A stretch of 64,000 nucleotides of DNA from Rhodocollybia butyracea (lineage: Eukaryota; Basidiomycota; Agaricomycetes; Agaricales; Omphalotaceae). How positions within the stretch are numbered: the first letter of the stretch is position 1; every line of letters starts with the position of its first letter. Below, piece after piece: positions 59,889-64,000 of the stretch. The stretch lies in the NCBI GenBank assembly GCA_015501585.1, contig JADNRY010000013.1:558001-622000 (forward strand). Direction: 5' to 3'. Made by a program: the position numbers and the translations under genes. The notes under the pieces are model-generated. The model did no database searches. It was given only the letters and a program-made list of their open reading frames with translations, and was not told the DNA's origin.

Positions 59889-61437
59889 GGTAGAGTTCAC
59901 AAGACATGTGCGCGCCAAAGATAGAGCTGTGCCACGATCGATGTAGGCATTGAAGACACTGTCTCTTATGTCGAAATTACGAGCGCCTGAAAACATTCTA
60001 GTAGGATGGAGCTTGAATTAAAGATCTAAGATGATCGATGAGACGTACCTAGAGATGATCAGATGAGTTCACTTGTAGGTTACACACCGGGAAGATACAT
60101 AAATCTGCTCAGCAGATTTGCGAACTGAAAGAAAGCTGATTATCCAAATAAGCATAATCAGTGGTTTTCAGTCTGCCTGAAATGGTAAATGATAAACCAT
60201 AGAAGGAATATCTTATCTTATCGTACAATTTCAGTGCGCCATTCTGCCGAGCAGAATTTTTTATCTATACCGTGTGTTAGGGCCACGCACGACTAACGAG
60301 AAGAGCAACACCACTAGTCACATCGGTCACAGCGGAGTCCACGAGCTCAACACGCTTGCCAGTCAGCATAGTACTTATTAAAATTTGATGTCACATGCTT
60401 AAGTACCTCTGAGATTAGTACAGCACTGGCAGAAGATTGGCAGAAGGTTTAGCTTTGCAACAGGACCGCGGCCCGAAAGAATGTCACGGCTCTCACATGA
60501 CAGTGACGTATCGCGATGGTGCTCACGTGGGCCGGATTTGTTCTAACTATTCAACTTTCCAAACTTTCCTTCCAACCACGATGACTCTGAGCTGTAACGA
60601 GCCTGCAAAAATCAGCTACCTGCTATGCATCTATGGATAATGGGCGTGGCCGCGAACCTGCCATAACCAATATAATTGCATCCTATCCAATGAACTGGCG
60701 CATACATGCCTTGTTCCGTATCTGGTAACTTTCGTGAGTTTTTCATCCTTTTCATCCTTTTTTATGGTAAATCTCTCAACTAATGCATATGCAGGCAGTA
60801 CTTCTCGCACTTTCCGGTGAAATCTCTGCTCAAAAACCGGAAAACTTACCGATTTGAAGAGACTACAATTTTTTCTGTATCGAAGACAGCTTCCTATGTC
60901 CTTCCTTTTTCTGGATCTAATACAGAAGCTGTGGCCCTCTCATTGACCCGTGCGATGTCTCAAATATTTTGGACATGCTGTTAAGATAACCCGCACTGTG
61001 TATACGTGCTGCCCTCGTTTCAATGCAGCTGGTACACTCTGGACGGCCTGGTACCATCGAGGGTGGCTAGCTCTGAATTTGACTCACTTTTCTCCTGGTC
61101 TCTGGAGCTAAATTTCGGTGACAACCCTCGGCTGAGGGAAAAATCTGGTGACGCATGTCATCTTCCTCAATTCACCTGCACTCTGACTATCGTATAGCCA
61201 CCAATTCATCTTTATTTATTGTCCACCGAAGCCCTCCGAGTCCTCGTATGTCTTCTGGCTTATGTACGTGCCCAGTGATTGGCTGGGTTGGGCTTTGGAC
61301 TGAATTAAAGTGTTACAACAGGCCGTCCCTCTTGTCTCGACGCGTTTTGCGGCCGATCTTTTCCCAATTTGGCTGGACAATGTAGCCTTCTGGTGGATCC
61401 ACCTCGCAAAAACATATAAATTCAAATTCTCGCCCAT
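59889..61437. other. Gene-poor region with clustered palindromes
   Basis: This 1.5-kb gap lies upstream of two divergent genes. Three short inverted repeats lie at 60101-60257. The remainder holds only short unsupported frames. A remnant of the N-terminal part of the F-box-like pseudogene could be present near 61200-61400 but is not convincing. Confidence 0.45.
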
Positions 61438-62724
61438 ATGCTCAGAAATACCGCCATGAACCCCATTCAACCGCCCACCACTTTCTATCACGTTTCTCGA
61501 CTTTCGGGACCACGTCCGTGCATAACCCTTGTGGTAGCCCTTGGTGTACTTTATCAGAACTTGGCGGAATACTTGACCGGAATCGACTCGCAAACATTGG
61601 CACAATTCACTCCCTTCGATGACGCCCTATCCCATGCGGTCAACCCGGACACTCTTATCCTTCTCCTAGGCCCGCACCTCAATCTTGTCTGCCTTTCAGT
61701 TGAACCGAGGCTTCTACAGCTCTTCAGTACTTTCACCGCTCTTGCCAATGTCGAAATATCCATTCATCTATCCGTCTGGTCTGCGCGCCTCGCGGATCGG
61801 CTACCGGCTTTGCCCACAAGCGTAAGGAAAGCAGTATACCTCGTCTCCAACCTCCGACGTGCGGATAGAGAGCTCGTCCGAGTTTACTATGATGCCACCA
61901 TCGAGACGTTCACCGTCTCGTTTTCCGCTACGCTCCCTGATATCAGCCTCACTTTGAAGGGACGTCTTCCGAATCTCAGCTTCATGTTCGCTTTGCACCT
62001 TGCCCTGGCAAAGATCACCTTTGCTAGCAATTGCGTAGTTCGACTTCAAATACAGGCGACCAACGAACTATGCTTGGTGTTGTTCCGGGCATCCGGTAGT
62101 ATGAGAGATGCTCGAAAGATCCTAGAAGCTCTCAGGGCGCTTGCTCAGCGACATGGGAAATATATGCTATATTCCCTCAATATTGAAGTCCCAATGCTTT
62201 ATCACCGGGATGAATTGAAGCACTTTATTCACGCGCTTGTCTTCAGCGCCCCCGCCTACGCACCCTAATTATGCTCGTCAACGCTACGCACCCCGCCGAG
62301 ACGATGCGCTGGACTGACGGAATTCGATTATTGGCCGGCCTTCGTTTTCTAGTTCACATCGATATCAACCATCCTCGTCCTCTCAGGTTATTGGATGCAG
62401 ATATAGCGAGATTCTTTCAGAGGTGGCAGCATGCAGCGCACGTCTCTCTTAACCCGAAGCCTATGCTGGATTTAGCTCTCAATCAAAGCTCACTCACCCG
62501 AAATGTGTTCAAGACCATTTCTTTGTCTGCCCCGTCGTCGTTGTGTCACTTGGGGCTTCACTTGGACGCTGAGAAATTTTCTGTCGTTGGAAGCGGCATT
62601 CAACCTCAGACAGAGATTACTAAAGTGGAAATTGGTATGGCCAGTTCCAGCTCTGAACAGACTATTACAAGTTCTTGAGATAGCTGAAATGGTGTTCCCG
62701 AATGCATCGGTCACCCGAGTCTAG
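61438..62724 (+). pseudogene. Decayed F-box/LRR-like gene
   Basis: Leucine-rich sequence of the mushroom F-box/LRR type runs through three successive frames: 61438-~62245 (LPNLSFMFALHLALAK, ELKHFIHALVF), then ~62245-62640 (PRLRTLIMLVNATHPAETMRW, LAGLRFLVHIDINHP, HAAHVSLNPKPML), then ~62640-62724 (ALNRLLQVLEIAEMVFPNAS). Frame changes at ~62245 and ~62635 cannot be explained by introns of normal length. The N-terminal F-box is not seen. The most likely reading is a pseudogene with two compensating one-base indels. Confidence 0.55.
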
Positions 62725-63413
62725 TTGGAGCATCTGTTAATCACATTATTTTTATGGCCTAAATATAAGTACCGCGTTCACGACTTGTTCACGATTGTTA
62801 TGACTTTCTCGACTGTTACCTACGACTCTTCTTTTGTTATCATGAATACATCTATAATAGATAGATAGATAAATACCTAACCAATTGCAGTACGGTAAAG
62901 GAAACGGCCAGTCCCTGTACCAGTACATGCAGCGAGTTGAGCTCCCGCAGAGAAGGCAGACTGCGGGGCTAGGACAGGGATGGTAGCAAGGCCCGAAACC
63001 GAAGTAAGGGCTAGCTTAGTACTCAATTACATACGTAGTAGACCAATAGAACAGAGGAAGGGCAGGGCAAAACCATGACCCCCTGCAGGCGTAACCGCGC
63101 TGCGGCCAATACTCCAGTATGCAATCACGAAAAAACATTGTCTCCATCTGAATCGGTAGTTTTTTGGGAGACACTGAAAGTCTGGAAAGACGTTCGCGTT
63201 CGTGTCGCGCACACGACACATCGCTTTGCTTCGGCAGCTAAAAAAGGTAGAGTCGTCTGTTTTTGGTGAGTTTAGGAGTATATGGTTCAAAATGCGCAGA
63301 CCTATTGGAAACATTCGGACTGTGTTCAGAGCAGTGTTCAGCCTTCAATTGCCACTATTATTGTCGGCGAGCAATAAAATTCACAAAAAAACACACTATA
63401 TTACTATAAATAC
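62725..63413. other. Intergenic region
   Basis: This gap contains a short GATA-type microsatellite near 62858-62872. No gene is supported. It is downstream of both flanking genes. Confidence 0.5.
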
Positions 63414-64000
63414 TCAATGGTTATCACACCAAGATCTAGCGCTTTGGAAAAACTTGAACCAAGGGCCGATACCTTTCCACTGTTCCCTTAAAGAGCGAGG
63501 ATACCAACTATTGCTCTCGAGGGTTGCCACTCGTTCGGGATGGGGCATCAATGCAAGTACACGTCCATCAGGGGTCTGTATGCCAGTTATACCGGCCGGG
63601 CTGCCATTTGGATTCAGAGGATAGGATTCTGTTGGATTCCCATGCGAATCGATGAATCGAAGACTAACAAGGTCTTGAGACACAAATGCTTCTCTATGAG
63701 CGGCATCAATAAAGGATACCCTTCCTTCCCCATGAGCATTAGCAACAGGAAGCTTAGAGCCCACCATTTCACGGAGAAATACGGATGACCTGGTGTGCAT
63801 TGAATCGACCACTTCCACCATGGATACCCGCCCTTCAAAACGCTCGCTGCGATTCGGTTTAAAATCAGGCCAGTTCTGCGCACCGGGAATGATTTCCCGT
63901 AGATGACTGAGAAACTGACACCCGTTGCATACAGCGAGCGTGAAAGTGTCGAGCCTGGTAAAGAAGTTAATAAACTCCTTCCGTGCACATTCATTCAGAA
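63414..64000 (-). CDS. ADE6: Phosphoribosylformylglycinamidine synthase, C-terminal part
   Basis: This is the glutaminase end of the large FGAM synthase (PurL/Ade6), which makes FGAM from FGAR and glutamine in purine synthesis. The catalytic Cys lies in LAVCNGCQFLSHL and the His/Glu pair in ALMPHPERVATLE. Other family positions are QNWPDFKPNRSERFEGR and VANAHGEGRVSF. The frame is open to the window edge, so most of the ~1,300-residue protein lies beyond 64000. The stop is at 63414. Confidence 0.92.
   Translation of the reverse strand, partial: LNECARKEFINFFTRLDTFTLAVCNGCQFLSHLREIIPGAQNWPDFKPNRSERFEGRVSMVEVVDSMHTRSSVFLREMVGSKLPVANAHGEGRVSFIDAAHREAFVSQDLVSLRFIDSHGNPTESYPLNPNGSPAGITGIQTPDGRVLALMPHPERVATLESNSWYPRSLREQWKGIGPWFKFFQSARSWCDNH

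Overview
The window is nuclear DNA of a filamentous basidiomycete, most likely an Agaricomycete (mushroom-forming fungus). Genes are densely packed on both strands and interrupted by many short introns, typically 46-60 nt. Several F-box/LRR-type proteins and a protein family known from mushroom genomes are present next to conserved eukaryotic genes: cytosolic LeuRS, CCT theta, BiP with a C-terminal HDEL, RPS13, SRP14, SPC25, IES2, SPC3 and HAP5. I see no bacterial or viral genes, no CRISPR array and no convincing tRNA. CDS spans below run from start to stop and include introns.

Layout. 1-4.7 kb: the 3' part of an F-box/LRR-like gene, then an ABHD12/BEM46-type hydrolase (minus). 5.2-10.8 kb: an adenosine deaminase-like enzyme (plus), then three tightly packed minus-strand genes: NmrA-like, class 1A dihydroorotate dehydrogenase and a DEDDy 3'-5' exonuclease with an RGG tail. 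11.2-19.0 kb: CCT8 and cytosolic leucyl-tRNA synthetase in divergent orientation, then an F-box protein. 19.0-20.7 kb: a gene-poor gap holding a 527-bp MITE with long inverted repeats and a TTA target duplication. 20.7-27.3 kb: sugar-type MFS transporter, FAD monooxygenase and aquaglyceroporin, all minus. 28.0-35.9 kb: SRP14/SPC25 head to head, BiP/KAR2, then a NagZ-type GH3 hydrolase head to head with RPS13. 36.5-47.8 kb, all plus: a CM1 (centrosomin-type) coiled-coil protein, IES2, SPC3 and a VHS/GAT protein. 49.1-56.0 kb: a large F-box protein, then HAP5 head to head with a two-RRM protein. 56.5-62.7 kb: a CNH-domain gene abutting a mushroom-type hypothetical gene, and a decayed F-box/LRR-like gene. 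63.4-64.0 kb: the C-terminal glutaminase end of FGAM synthase, cut by the window edge.

Most neighbours are unrelated housekeeping genes. Three products serve ER protein entry (SRP14, BiP, SPC3), and the minus-strand aquaporin, monooxygenase and transporter could form a small uptake and oxidation group. The most unusual features concern gene structure: four micro-exons (10, 13, 16 and 25 nt) in three conserved genes, two GC-AG introns, start codons only 84 and 92 bp apart in two divergent pairs, a 7-nt gap between two same-strand genes, a one-base frameshift in the DHODH gene, and a possible read-through or splice fusion upstream of the CNH domain.
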